Program-made: the position numbers and the translations under genes
Shown here: piece by piece, positions 44,183 through 56,590 of the stretch
Layout of the letters: the number at the start of each line of letters is the position of its first letter
Numbering within the stretch: the first letter of the stretch is position 1
Notes under the pieces: generated by a model
Told to the model about the DNA's origin: nothing
The model's input: only the letters and a program-made list of their open reading frames with translations
Database searches by the model: none
NCBI GenBank assembly: GCA_951799425.1
Contig: OX637410.1
Span: 1,674,001-1,738,000 of the forward strand
Direction of reading: 5' to 3'
From: Ilex aquifolium
Taxonomy: Eukaryota > Streptophyta > Magnoliopsida > Aquifoliales > Aquifoliaceae
DNA: 64,000 bases

Positions 44183-45478
44183 CTAAATAGATTCGGTGAG
44201 TGCAAATAGGGGGCTAATCCCCTTGATATCAGCAATGGTCCAACCGATGGCTCCTTTTTGCCTCCTCAACACTTGCAACAAATCCTCTTCTTGTTTTGGC
44301 TCCAAAGAAGAGCTTATCACCACTGGGAATGTCTTGTTCTCCCCTAGAAATGCATACTTGAGTGTAGATGGCAATGGCTTCAACTCCAAGATTGGTGTTT
44401 GTACGGTTGATGGAAAAAATTTCTTCTCTTGTGGTGGAAGTTTCTCAAATTTTGGGGCCCAATTTCCTACCCCTTGCACACTTTCCGACTCCTTATCTTC
44501 ATCAAACTCTTCCTCCTCCAACTTTGAATTGCAAAGTAGCTCCATATGGTCCTCGACCAAGGTGTCAATCCGATTAACCTCATGAACTTCCTCATCATCA
44601 CCCGATTGCTTGCACAAATTGAACGCATTAAGATCCATCGTCATGTTCCCAAAGGCAAGCTTCATTAGTCCGTTCCTATAATTTATCATATCATTAGATG
44701 TAGCAAGGAAAGGCCTACCTAGTATGATAGGAATCTGTGAACTAGGATTAGCAACGCGGTGAGTATCAAGTAGAATAAAGTAAACGGGAAAATAGAAATT
44801 GTCTACTTGAACTCAAACATCCTTAACTAATCCCCATGGTGTTCTAACGCTTTGATCCGCCAATTGAAGAGTGATCGAGGTTGGCTTCAACTCCTCAAGT
44901 TGTAATTGTTGGTACACTGAGAAGGGTAGGAGGTTAACACTTGCTCCAAATTCTAGTAGTGTTTGCTCAACATGGAAATTCCTGATGGTTATAGCAATGG
45001 TTGGGCAGCCGGGATATTTGAACTTGGGTGGTGTATTGGTCCTAAAAAATGGAACTCACTTGCAACATAAGAAATGCCTTTTTATGCACATTCATCTTCC
45101 TCTTTAGGGTGCATAAGTTGTTCAATATATTTGCACATGAAGGTATTTGCTTGATGGCATCAAGGAGCGGAATGTTTATCTTCACCTGCTTAAACATTTC
45201 AATAATATCTGAATAGTATTAAGTTTAGTCGGTGGCTTCAAACGTTGGGGAAAAGGGGCCGGAATAGGACAATCATGCACATTCAAATCAACAATTTTTT
45301 TCTTTTCAAGTGTCTCACCCTCCTCGGAGTTGCCCTTAGTCTCTTTTTCATTTACCAATGTGGCTTTGGGTGAGAATTTTTGCAAAATGGTTTTTTCAAT
45401 TTGATTTCCACTCCTAAGGGTGGTGACCTCCTTGAGTTGGTCACAACTCTCCCTGGTGGACTCGGAAGACTCAATCAC
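44183..45478 (-). pseudogene. C protease and linker
   Basis: Frame 45478-45182 is the gag-pro linker (TTLRSGNQIEKTI, CPIPAPFPQRLKPPTKLN). The middle part, 45180-44690, is broken but shows LEFGASVNLLPFSVYQQL-like protease sequence in shifted frames. Frame 44689-44183 covers INYRNGLMKLAFGNMTMDLN to [20 protein letters not shown] and IGWTIADIKGISPL before RT. Confidence 0.8.
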
Positions 45479-45505
45479 ATGTTGACCCCTTTGGTTTTCT
45501 TGGGG

Positions 45506-46351
45506 TTAAGTGGAAAATTTCCTTTTATCTTGTTGGGACGACCGTATGGCTTTGGTCAATTTAGTGATTTGAGTCCGGATATCATTAAAAGCGGCGGCGG
45601 TTTGGTTGTTGATTATGGTTTGGCTTTGAATGAATTGATGCATTACATCCTCCAAATTTCTTTTGTAAGGAGGTCGGTAGGTAGGTGAGTTAGATGGTCC
45701 TTGTTGACCAAACACTTGTTGAGGTGGGTTTTGGGAAAACCCTTGTTGATTGGACCGTGGGTATTATGAGCTAGACGAGGGACCATGACCATAGTAGGAT
45801 TGGTTTTGCTTGGGTGGAATGGGAGGCGACAATGAGCTAGACCCATGAGGAGTAGGGTTTTCATTCTTCCAACTAAAGTTCGGGTGATTGCTCCAGCCCA
45901 GATTATATGTATTGGAGTGTGGAGAGAATAATTTTCTACTTTGGTTGAAAGCATTCACTTGCTCATGATAGACCTCTTTAAGTGTAAATAAAGATTTTCT
46001 CGTTCAATTCCATGGAATTGAGGAAGTAGTTGTAACATTCCCAATTTAACAAGGAAGCCATGGGCTTGGACTGGTAGAAGTATGCACGAGGGGGTGGTGG
46101 TTTGGGTTGGTTGGAGATAATCTTTCATAGACCTCGCCGGAGGATCAATTGGGAGATTATTTCCTTCATTTCTCGGAGGGGGAATTGCATTCGGGGGTTT
46201 CACATTCTAGGGTTTTGCATTCCCCCGTCCCTTGGAATATTGGCACCATTATCCCCAAAGTTGTCTTCGGCATCCTCGGGTCTTGGTCTAGATTCATGTT
46301 TGGTCCTATGGCATGTCTCACTATTCTATTTTGATCATCCCATCCCCACAT
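45506..46351 (-). pseudogene. C gag, capsid core deleted
   Basis: The N-terminal part (LPIDPPARSMKDYLQPTQTT, GMLQLLPQFHGIERENLYLH) jumps near 45975-45990 directly to the sequence after the zinc knuckle (HEQVNAFNQ-like, then YNLGWSNHPNFSWKNENPTP). Roughly 200 codons of capsid and the knuckle are gone. The tail follows in other frames (45954-45643, 45715-45506). The same HEQVNAFNQP motif is in H, so C and H belong together. Confidence 0.82.
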
Positions 46352-46488
46352 ACAAAAACACTATCTACAATTGAAAGAAAAAATATACACAAATATGTAC
46401 AAAGGAGCAACGTACCTTGGCCAGTGATGAGAATCACGGGACTTACCATCGTTGTCCCGAAATTACCTTCTAATTTGATGCTTAGCCT

Positions 46489-46507
46489 TCCCCGACAACA
46501 ACGCCCA
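46489..46507 (-). other. C primer-binding site, degenerate
   Basis: Reverse complement TGGGCGTTGTTGTCGGGGA resembles the tRNA-Asp site with several changes and one extra base; it lies next to the LTR edge at 46515. Confidence 0.7.
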
Positions 46508-46514
46508 AAATACT

Positions 46515-48159
46515 TGCCTATTTTTCCCGACCTCCAAAAATGAACCCAGACTATGTGTGTATGACTTATAGAAGTTGGTGAGTGTCACTCTCCCTCGGGT
46601 TCAATGCAAGAAATGGAGAAAATCACGTGGATGAACAAAAAAGAATGTGTGTGTGTGTGTGTGCAAAAGTGCTCCCCAAGCATAGAGAGACTTGCAATGT
46701 CAATCGTGTTTTACTTGGAATGGGTATTCTAATGTCGTCTCCTTAGGAAATGAAAGTTCAAATGTTTAGGAAGGTGATTTGTGAAGGAACGAAAAGTGTA
46801 AAACCTTGTGAATTATGGTTTGGTGAGTTGTGTTTTGATAAGAATGCAAGAAAGCAAGGTTGGCTAATCCAAAGAGGTCATTCCAAAGGGAATGCCAAAT
46901 CAAATCAATTCATTCAACCAATGGTGTCTAGGTGTTTGATTGATTCATAGAAAGTGAGGGACTAATGTGGAGGATTCGGGTTCAAGCATACCCCGTGACA
47001 AGTCTATGGTGTATCAAGAGCTCACAACCACGTCCGCACTCAACCTAGTCAAATTGAACAATTTACACTACGAGGAGAATGGAAGAGAGTTGATTTCACA
47101 TACCCAAGACGAAATTCCCCTTGGATTAGCCAACTAAAAGTTTAGTTACTCATAGTCAAAGCAAGAACAAACACAATATAAAGAGACATGGTGATGAAAT
47201 ACTAAGCTTGGAAAGAAAACCCAAATGTAGACATGGAAATACAAGAACATTAAGCTAGACTTGATTACAACTTGAAATAGATGAGATTAAAGTGTAAGAT
47301 ATAAAGATTACAAGTAGAATAAAGTTTAATACAATGAAAATGGTGAAGAAAATGCAAAAACCCAACTTTCTCTCTCTACAACTTCATCTTATTCCTTGGA
47401 ACTTCTCTCTCTAAAAGCTTGTGTAAATTGAATAATGGTGAAAGACTTGGTAAATTTCGTCCATCACCCTTTCTTGTTTTGTGAGAATTGAGTTCCAATG
47501 AGTGGGAAGAGATTGGACACTTCAACCGGCAAGGACAAGTCAAACATGCACCTCCCATGCTTCACCAACCACCCCTCTTCTCTCTCATACCTCTCCCATG
47601 CTTTTCTCTTCCAAAATCAGACTTTAAGGTGTAAGAGACATCATAGTGTGTCAAAGACGTCAGGGTACGGTTGGGATGACAAGAGGTGGGCCCCCGAAAG
47701 TAGGTGGAGTCATGTTTGCAAGCTTCTGGCATTTCTGGCCAAAACCTACTGGCAGAATGTCAAAAAAACCTACCAGTAGGTTTTTTCCAGTAAGCAATTT
47801 CTACCTGTAGGTTTGTGGCAGGGGCTGCGGTAGAATAATTCCAGTGCACTTTTCCTACCGGTAGGTTTTGGAACTTGTACCGGTAGGTTTCTGCTGACTT
47901 GTACCGGTAGGTTTCTCTTGTTTTGGAATTTTCTTGATCTCTTGATGTCCCGAGCCATCTGTTAAGCCTTCCCTTATTCTCCATTGCCTTTAAGCACTTG
48001 ATGGGATGCTTAATACACGCCCTCACCTGCTCTTTACGTACAATCATATGAATCTCCATTAAATGTGAGTTTAAAAGCATTTCCCCCAATTTTCACTAGA
48101 AAAACAAGTATAAATGGGTGAAAAAGAGATACATGATATGCAATATTCTATGCTCATCT
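46515..48159 (-). repeat. C 5' LTR (type II)
   Basis: About 1645 bp. Minus strand starts near 48159 (AGATGAGCATAGAATATTGC, first base changed from T) and ends in CA by the primer site. It has a TG-dinucleotide run near 46643-46662 and ACCGGT palindromes at 47745-47912. Related to 16938-18820 and D. Confidence 0.85.
47745..47912. repeat. CTACCGGTAG palindromes in C 5' LTR
   Basis: CCTACCAGTAGG, CCTACCGGTAGG, two GTACCGGTAGG copies and decayed forms, each followed by TTT(T/C), spaced 30-60 bases. Confidence 0.85.
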
Positions 48160-49574
48160 CCTGTGAAAAGTCTACGGTGTATCAAAAGCCTACAACCATA
48201 TTCGTCCACACCCAACCTAGTCAAACCAAAAACTATACACAACAAGAAAACTAAAGGTTTAACTATTCTTGATAAAGGCAAGAACAAACATGAAAGAGAA
48301 AAATATGGTAGTGAAATCAAGCATGGACTAGTATTAATGTAAGGAGAAGTTTAAACTACAAAAGACATGGTATTCATCTTAAGATGTAGAGCTTGAAGAG
48401 AACAGTACCCAAATACAACAATGAAACAAGAAAACCCTAGCCAAACTTAATACAACTTCAAATAAATGAGATTAAAGTGCAAAAGGGAAGGATTACATGT
48501 AAAATGAAGCTTAACACAATGAAAATGGTGAAGAAAAATGTAAAAACCAAACTTTCTATCTCTAGAACCATCATCTTCTTCCTTGGACCTTCTCTCTCTA
48601 AAAGCTTGACAATGTAAAAGTTGTGTGTAATTTTCTTCCATCCTCCCCTCTCTATCCCTGAGTGTGCAGAGGTCAGAAGCATTGGGAATAGGTTCACCAA
48701 AAAAGCTTCCAAAAAATTCAAACAAAGCATGGCCCATTTCCTTTTCCAATCATTCCTTTTTTCTCTCTCCTCTCATTTCCCCTTTCCACTCCTTCATGCA
48801 TAAAGGTTGAATGCAGAGATTAGAAGACTGAGGTAGGTTGTTGAAGTGGTCAAAATCATCAATAGAATAGTAGGAGTTGGCCATCTTAGCTTATGAAGTC
48901 TTGTGCAAGGTGATTTGAAACTTCTGGGTTCTGGGAACTGGTACCAAGTGATGAGGTACCGGTACCTCGACACGCAGAAGGCTTAGGTACTGATAGCTAG
49001 TGACGAGGTACCAGTACCTACTTCATTTCTTCCATTTTGAATAGCAAAGACACAAGTGCGAGGTACCGGTAGCTAGTGACGAGGTACTGGTAGCTACTTC
49101 ATTTCGTCCATTTTGAATAGCAAAGGTACAAGTAAGAGGTACCAGTACCTAAGGCACAAGGTACCGGTACCTAAATTCTAGAAGGCTCAGGTACTGGTAG
49201 CTAGTGATGCGGTATCGGTACCTACTTCATCTCTTCATTTCAGCAGGCTGAGTTCCAAGTGCCAGGTACCGGTACCTTAATTCCAGAAAGCTCAGGTACC
49301 CGTACCTGGTGACGTGGTACCATTTATCTACTCTGCCTTTTTTGAGTTTTTTAGCATTTTGAGATCCTGAGCCATTTGTCTTGAGTTCCTTTCTTTCCCA
49401 TTATCCACAATCACGTCATGACGTGATTTATGCCTGCACTTACCATCCAACCACATGCAATTAAGCCATTCTCCATTAATATTCGATTGAACCCAATTTT
49501 CTAAAATTCATAACAAAAACAAGTTAAAATGGATGCAACGAGGTTATTAAATATGCAATGTTCCACACTCATCA
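48160..49574 (-). repeat. Element D, partial 3' LTR (type II)
   Basis: Minus strand starts TGATGAGTGTGGAACATTGC at 49574 by a polypurine tract. It breaks off at 48160, about 470 bp before its expected end, where the C LTR begins. Its start there (CCTGTGAAAAGTCTACGGTG) matches an internal part of the C LTR at 46982. C may have inserted into D; the D remainder on the far side was not found. Confidence 0.82.
48938..49323. repeat. GGTACCGGTACC palindrome array in D
   Basis: About ten perfect or one-off copies of AGGTACCGGTACCT or AGGTACCGGTAGCT, in units of 40-80 bp with linkers TTCTAGAAGGCTCAGG and TTCCAGAAAGCTCAGG. Confidence 0.88.
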
Positions 49575-50150
49575 CACCCCCTAACTTGAGTTTTGCTAGT
49601 CCCTAGCAAATCTAATTCAAAAATAAATAAATAAATAAAATGCACCAATAACACTTCCATTCATGTTAATCATTTCATGGACTAAATCAAAATGCTCAAA
49701 TCAAATTGCAATTAGGCAAATGAATTCAGGGCAAAGTTTACACATGTTGTTCTTTCATTCATAAAATTTCATTGAGTACACAGAACACAGAAAGAGAACG
49801 ACCTACTTTCCTAGGGAATCGTCTACCAGGCTGGTAACTCCTATCCTAAAGTGTTCCATTCTAGGACTCCCAAAAGAAAAAAGAAAAAAAAATAACTACA
49901 AAATAGCAAAAAGGTAACAAGTGGTCTCTCTCTCACTCTCTTATTCCTCTCCATCATCCTCATCCTCATCATCATCATCATCATCATCATCATCACCATC
50001 CTCGTCATCATCATGATCATCATCCTCATCATCCCTAGACTATGCAACCTTAAGAACAATCAAGCTGGCCGGGGTGGACAACTAGATAACAGAGCTAGTT
50101 CCAGTAGCCGATGATGGGATATCCGATGCAATAGCCGGAGGTGGTGCCAT
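49575..50150 (-). pseudogene. Element D polypurine tract and 3' internal end with Asp-rich frame
   Basis: Minus strand CTCAAGTTAGGGGGTG (49575-49590) precedes the LTR. One minus-strand frame across 50040-49930 is extremely acidic (DDEDDDHDDDEDGDDDDDDD). Upstream it has two stops (TAG in SVI*LSTPASL and KVA*SRDDE). Like G, it looks like the acidic C-terminus of a transposon-protein ORF. It is cut at 50150 by the F LTR. Confidence 0.6.
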
Positions 50151-50331
50151 TGATTAGTACTTAAAATTAGCATTTTACTATGCCTTTTTTAGACTAATTG
50201 TACTTTGATGGAGTTTAAGTGATGACATTCTAGGTCTTAAAGTGAATAAGGACTCAAGAACAACAAATATCACATTTGAGTGTAACACCTGCACATTAGG
50301 GAACAAAATTAGAGAAGCTTGGAGCAAAACA

Positions 50332-50742
50332 AGAACATTCGAACGCCAACTCATGTCCGAACGTCCACTTGAACTGTGAGCAGACCTGACTGCTGAGACA
50401 TGGCGTGTTGCAGCCAAGAAGGAAGACTCGGAGGCTCTGAGACACTTGAGTATCACATTCGAACACCAACTCATGTTCGAACGCCAAATCACGTTCGAAC
50501 GCCCACTGGAACTAATTGAGGACCAGGGTAATGAGTGTAAATCGCCAAGTTCTGAATTGAGTGTGGAAATAGGTTTCCATAGAAGACCACAGGCCACTTG
50601 AGTGAGAGGGTTAAACCCCATCTGGCGTTCGAACGCCCATAAAGCAAAGACAGAAGAAACGTTTGAACGTCATGCAACGTTCGAACGCCCACAAAGCAAA
50701 AACAGATGCAACGTTCGAACGCCAGATACCGTTCGAACGTTC
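50332..50742. repeat. Palindrome cluster, core CGTTCGAACG, in F 5' LTR
   Basis: Orientation-reversed counterpart of 5865-6265, more decayed (CATTCGAACG, TGTCCGAACG, CGTTTGAACG beside perfect copies). Confidence 0.88.
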
Positions 50743-50833
50743 TCCACAGACTGGCTGCAGAGTAGTTGGCTTTTCACTTGGACTTGGGCGGCATACACTA
50801 TTCTTTCACCCCCTCTTGTCTCCTCCTCTTGCC

Positions 50834-50841
50834 TATAAATA
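50834..50841 (+). promoter_or_regulatory. F 5' LTR TATA box
   Basis: TATAAATA in GCCTATAAATACTCCC, about 90 bases after the palindrome cluster. Confidence 0.7.
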
Positions 50842-52118
50842 CTCCCATTGTTGGAGAGCAAAGGAGACTTAGTTAGAGAGTTGGATGGAGGCTTAGACTC
50901 CCACTCATATTGTTGTAGAATTAGCTTATATTTCCTTCTATGAAAAAGTAGTTGTTCTAAGAGATTGGTTTGGCATTAGTCCAACATCTCTTAGCTTGTT
51001 GTAAGATTAGTTTTATGCTTATGCTTTCAATTACATGCATAGAAGGAGATAGCTTACCTTTGGTTGTGGATCACCCTCCAAACGTGACTACTTTTCTTCT
51101 ACTTTTAATTTGTGTTTCATTCACTTTCATTGCTTGAGCTTCTTTCTTCCCTTAGAGGAGTGAAACTCTTCCACTTTTCTAGAGCTTCGCCAAAACCGTG
51201 AAGGGTGGAACGTGATTCACTCATTCTTTGTCGAAGATCGGCTCCTTGTTTATTGTGCTTTGTTTTGTGAACCCTCTACTTGGAGGAATGAGCATCACTC
51301 ACTTTTCTAACTTTACCATGAAGAGTGAGCAGTGTCTCATTCACTCTTTAGTAAGAGGAGAAGGGCATGTATAAATTATCTAGAAATTATATTTGTGCAA
51401 TTTCGATTATGCTTAATGCTTTATATTCCCCATGCTTATTGAATGATTGATTGCATCTAGCAAAGCTAAGGTACTTTGTATAACCAGGAGTTCTTTCTAT
51501 GACATAGATAACTCTTGCATAGAAAGACTCGTTGGTTCAAGGCAAGTACCCCGGCTAGATCTTCATGACTACCCTTCAATCTTCACCATTATTGTGCTTA
51601 TATTAAAGAATGGAAATGAAACATTAATGTCATGATTGGATGTCTTGTAGAAACACTTGCTTGTTTGTAGACGGGTTAAGTCTCGGCACAGACAATTCTT
51701 GTAAACTTCTAGAAAGACATCGGAATCATGTTCTTAATTCTCATAATCCACCTTTATCTTCCGATTAACCTACTGTTGACACGGGGGTTAATTGAGTTAT
51801 CAAGCACAAGTATCACAAACCGGATAATTAACTACATGTCTAGATCCTTGAACTAAAGAGTGACCCTTTTACATTAGAGCTTATCTCATATTTTGTTTAG
51901 GAAATTCTCTTGGAAAGAATCTTATATTCTGTCCAGGAAATCTCACACCTCACACAACTTCAAATCTCAAGGGTTACAATCAATAGGTCTCCACCACTGC
52001 TTATCTCAAAACACCAACAAGAGTTCCCTGTGGATTCGACTCTGAACTCAAACTGGATTATTACTACAGCTTGACCGGCTGCACTTGGATGTACACATTT
52101 CAGATCAAGTCAAGTTTT

Positions 52119-52136
52119 TGGCGCCGTTGCCGGGGA
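52119..52136 (+). other. F primer-binding site (tRNA-Asp)
   Basis: TGGCGCCGTTGCCGGGGA, a perfect complement of the tRNA-Asp(GUC) 3' end, six bases after the LTR end. Confidence 0.93.
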
Positions 52137-52241
52137 ACCATAAAAGGTGTGTTAAGGTAAAAGGTAAAAATACCTTTATTTTTTTATATATTCTTTGGTT
52201 TACTGTGAATAACTTTGTTTTGTGTTATTTTCCTTAATTTT

Positions 52242-53524
52242 ATGTCTGAGGGCACTCCTCACTATTAAAATTTGCCGACAGAATCTTGTGAGTCTGTGAA
52301 TCAGCCTGAACCGAATTCACCTAGATTAGTAGCAAACTCTTGTGAGAGTAATATGGCAAATAATGAGAGAAACGGAGAAGTCCCTATAAGAGAGGGGGAA
52401 ACGCCTAACATTCGAAATTTGTGGATTACTTAAATCCCACAAGAAATAGTGTCCCCTCTTGTTTTGTATTCCCTGAAAATGCGCCCCTCTTTACTGTAAA
52501 GCCGGGGACAGTGTAGTTATTGCCCGTGTTTCATGGATTGGATGCAGAAAATCCATATCTGCATGTAAAAGATTTTGAGGAAGTGTGTGGAACATTTCAA
52601 GACAATTCTGAACTAGCCAAGATGAAGCTTTTCCCTTTCTCTTTAAGGGATAAAGCTAAACAATGGCTAAATTCTTTAAAAGCTCTTTCAATACCAAACT
52701 GGCAGGCATTGCAAAATAAATTTTTTAGAAAGTTTTTTCCTCTACTCCGCACAAACGCATTTAAAAAGAAAATCATGAATTTTGCGGTTAAAGAAGGAGA
52801 AACTTTTTACCAAAGTTGGGAGAGATTCAAAGATTTGCTCCAATCCTGCCCACATCACGCTTTTGAGAATTGGACTTTGGTAAGATTTTTCTATGACTCC
52901 TTACCCTCTAGACTACGTCAGTTTGTCGACATGATAGCTCAAGGAGAATTTATGGGAAAAAGTCCGAAGGAGGCATTCATTTTTTTTGACACCATATCTT
53001 AGATGTGGGACTCAGCCTCGCCTACCACTGTAGAAGCCATACCATCTACTTTCCAAGGAGGAAAGTATGTCTTGAGAGATGATGATGACCTGAGAGCAAA
53101 AATGTCTACTTTGTCTCGAAAGCTTGAAGCTTTAGAGATGAAGAAGGTCCATCAAGTTGATGTTAGCTCTTCCACAGAACAAGTGTGTGGAATCTGTGCG
53201 CTAACAGGAAACCCTACTGGGGAGTGTCCTACCATCCCAGCGTTCAAGGAGGTCTTGTTGGAACAAACAAATGCAATTTCCAACTTCAACAAGCCTTACT
53301 CCAACCCATACTCTGAAACATACAATCCAGGGTGGCTGAACCACCCGAACTTCAGTTGGAGGAACACACAACTGACGCCCATTAACCAACAACAAGGTTC
53401 ATACCCATCACCTCAGGGACCTCCCGCATATCAACCATACCAACCACCACAAAAGAAGAGCCTTAAGGACACACTGAATCAGTTCATGCAAAGCCAAATG
53501 AACTATAACAATAATTCTACATAG
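52242..53524 (+). pseudogene. F gag
   Basis: Starts MSEGTPHY, then a stop. TAG at 52514-52516 replaces the conserved CAG of GTVQLLP. The capsid part 52520-53002 (HGLDAENPYLHVKDFEEVC) ends at a TAG beside a small deletion. Frame 53003-53524 has the coiled stretch, knuckle CGICALTGNPTGEC (His to Asn) and tail. It reads through QPPQKKSLKDTLNQF with CAA, unlike A1 and A2. It ends at TAG 53522-53524 (CAG in A2). Confidence 0.88.
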
Positions 53525-54733
53525 GCTTTCACTGATTTCAAAACCCAGACCACTCAATCTTTCGAGGATCTTAAAAGCCACATCCAAAATTTGACCCAAT
53601 CCATGGCCACACATGAGAAGGGCAAGTTCCCTGCCCAACCAAAGCAACCACAAGGCCAATTCCATGTGGGGAACCCTTCAACCACAGGAAACCCACAAGA
53701 CCAAGCCCAAGTTGTCACTACACTGAGAAGTGGCAAGGTGATTGACAAGACCATCAGAGACATGCTCATTCCAAAGCCAAAACCTGTGTCAATCCCAGTC
53801 AAGTCATCAATTGAGCCTAAACTTGAAGAAGAACCTAAGCCTATGATTGAACCAGAGCCTGAACCTTCTGAGGAAAGAGAACCTTTGTGTTCCATTCCTG
53901 CTCCTTTTCCTCATAGACTCAAAACCAAATAGAAGTTGAAAAATCAGCCTGAAATTTACGAGCTCTTTAAGAAAGTAAACATCAACATCCCACTTCTGGC
54001 TGCAATCAAACAAGTTCCGTCTTATGCCAAGTTTCTAAAAGACTTGTGCACAGTCAAGAGAAGCCAGAATGTCCAAAAAAGAGGTTTCCTAACAGAACAA
54101 GCCAGTGTCATTCTTCAATGCAAAACCCTTCCAAAATACAAAGACCCAGGGTATCCGACTGTGTCGTGTGTCATTGGAAACTTCAGAATTAAACAAGCAC
54201 TGTTAGACCTTGGAGCCAGTGTTAATTTGCTACCCTACTCTGTCTACCAGCAGTTGGGTCTGGGTGAACTCAAACCCACTTGTGTCACACTCTAGTTGGC
54301 CGATAGATCTGTCAAAATCCCTAGAGGCATTGTTGAAGATGTACTTGTCCAAGTGGACAACTTTTTATTCCCTGTTGACTTCATTGTTCTAGATACTCAG
54401 CCAGCAATACATTCGGAGAATCAAATTCCCGTCATTCTTGCTCGACCTTTCCTAGCAACTTCCAATGCACTAATCAATTGTAGGAATGGAGTCATGAAAT
54501 TAACTTTTGGGAATATGACTCTCGAACTGAACATTTTCAATATTGCTAAGCACCCAGAAGAAGACAAGGAAGAAGGGGAAATAAACTCCATTGAATCTTT
54601 GATACAAGAACATCTGAATGACACATTCTGTGAGAACCCTACTGAATCTTCTCTGCTAGATTTTATCTCATCTAAAACAACAAATGATGGCCCAAATCCC
54701 CAAAGTTACCCTACCCATACTATTGAGACATAG
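53525..54733 (+). pseudogene. F gag-pro linker and protease
   Basis: Frames 53591-53932 (linker, TTLRSGKVIDKTIRD), 53936-54295 (LLDLGASVNLLPYSVYQQLG) and 54296-54733 (VDNFLFPVDFIVLDTQPAI, VILARPFLATSNALINCRNG) are in one register, interrupted by single stops at 53933-53935, 54293-54295 (CAG to TAG) and 54731-54733 (TGG to TAG). The active site is Asp-Leu-Gly. VILGRPF is changed to VILARPF. Confidence 0.88.
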
Positions 54734-56590
54734 GCCTCCAAATTCGAGGAACTTTCACCGAGTGGCACAAAGCCAATCTCATCCAATATCAGGCCACCAA
54801 AGCCTGAATTGAAACCTCTCTCATCTGACCTCAAATATGCATTCTTAGGATAGGACGAGTCATACCCAGTGGTAATTTCATCTAAGCTCACAGACTTGCA
54901 AGAGTCTAAACTGATTGAAGTTCTTAAAAGCCATAAAAACACCATTGGGTGGACCATCGCTGACCTGAAAGCTATAAGCCCGTTAATTTGCAATCATGCT
55001 ATATACCTTGAAGAGGATTCAAAACCCTCTCGTCAAATGCAGCGACGACTGAACCCTCACATGAAGGAAGTTGTGAGAACGGAGGTACTCAAGCTCTTAG
55101 ATGTAGGGATAATCTTCCCCATCTCTGATAGCAAGTGGGTTAGTCTAACCCAAGTTGTGCCCAAAAAGTCTGGGGTCACAGTGGTAAAAAATGATGCAAA
55201 TGAACTAGTACCAACTCGAGTTGTCACAGGATGCCGAATGTGTATTGACTATCGAAAACTCAATTTAGTCACTAGAAAATATCATTTTCCTCTTCCATTT
55301 CTTGACCAAGTCCTAGAAAGAATTGCAGGCCATGCAATCTACTATTTCTTAGATGGATATTCTGGGTACAATCAAATTGAGATAGCACTAGATGATCAGA
55401 AGAAAACAACCTTCACATGCCTCTTTGGCACCTTTGCATTCAAAAGGATGCCATTTGGACTTTGTAACGCTCATGTAACATTCCAAAGATGCATGCTAAG
55501 TTTGTTCAGTGACATGGTTGAAAAAAATTTGGAAGTATTTATGGATGATTTCTCTGCATATGGTGATTCCTTTGATTTGTGTCTGACCAATCTAGAGAAA
55601 ATGCTAATAAGATGTAAGGAAGCCAATCTAGTACTCAATTGGGAAAAATGTCATTTCATGGTAACACAAGGCATTGTCCTTGGTCACATTGTGTCGTCTG
55701 AGGGCATGAAAGTTGACAAAACAAAAATAGATCTGATTGGAAACTTGCCTGCCCCTAAGACTGTAAAGGATGTCCGATCATTCCTAGGACATGCAGGTTT
55801 TTACAGAAGATTCATCAAAGATTTCAGTACCATAGCCGAACCTACGTGTCATCTTCTGAGCCAGGACATAATCTTTTTGTGGAATGAAGCATGTCAGAAA
55901 GCTTTTGAAAAGCTTAAGGGTATGTTAATTTCTGCTCCAATAATGCAACCCCCTGACTGGACTTTACCCTTTGAACTAATGTGTAATGCAAGTGATTATG
56001 CTGTAGGTGTTGTGTTGGGACAAAGAAAGGATAAGAAACCCCATGTGATTTACTATGCTAGCAAAACTTTGAATGATGCTCAAATGAATTATTCAACAAC
56101 TGAAAAAGAATTGCTTGTTGTAGTTTTTGCTCTGAAAAAATTCCGTTCTTATCTTGTTGGTTCTTCTGTTACTGTATTCACTGACCATGTAGCCCTAAAA
56201 TTCTTGCTCACAAAGAAGGAGGTCAAGCCAAGACTCTTGAGATGGATACTCTTGCTCCAAGAGTTTGATCTTTTCATCAAAGACAAGAAATGTGTCGAGA
56301 ATGTGGTGGCAGATCATCTGTCCAGATTAACGTATGAATTTCATGAAGATGGATTGCCAATCAATGAGAAATTCCCCGATGAACAACTGTTCACGGTTGA
56401 TGAGACACCATGGTACGTTGATATTGCTAAATTCCTTGCTACTGGTACGTTCCCCTCGTCCTTTACCATGATGGACAAAAAGAAATTTCTGAGGGAGGTT
56501 CATAACTTCTTTTGGGAAGATCCCTACGTATTCAAGTACTGTAAGGATCAAATCATAAGGCGTTGCATCCCCGCTCATGAAAGCAGCTAG
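54734..56590 (+). pseudogene. F reverse transcriptase and RNase H
   Basis: Open from 54869 for 573 codons. RT has [34 protein letters not shown] (for CNAPATFQ) and FMDDFSAYG. RNase H has [10 protein letters not shown] (first Asp of CDAS is Asn), [18 protein letters not shown] and VVADHLSRL. It runs into the integrase zinc region and ends at TAG 56588-56590 (CAG in A2). One stop also lies upstream, in LG*DESYP. Confidence 0.9.

Larger units (their letters stand above)
39178..48159 (-). mobile_element. Deleted Athila-like element C
   Basis: Minus-strand element with two type II LTRs and a short internal region (42790-46514). Gag lacks most of the capsid and the zinc knuckle, pol stops inside RNase H, and there is no integrase or accessory ORF, yet the polypurine tract is intact. 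Such internally deleted copies can be moved only by proteins from another element. It lies in or next to an older LTR (D). Confidence 0.8.
50151..52112 (+). repeat. F 5' LTR (type I, diverged)
   Basis: 1962 bp, TGATTAGTACTTAAAATTAG... to ...GATCAAGTCA, followed after six bases by the primer site. It differs noticeably from the F 3' LTR, which resembles the A LTRs instead. TATA box at 50834-50841. The five bases before it (GCCAT) do not match those after 62141. Confidence 0.9.
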
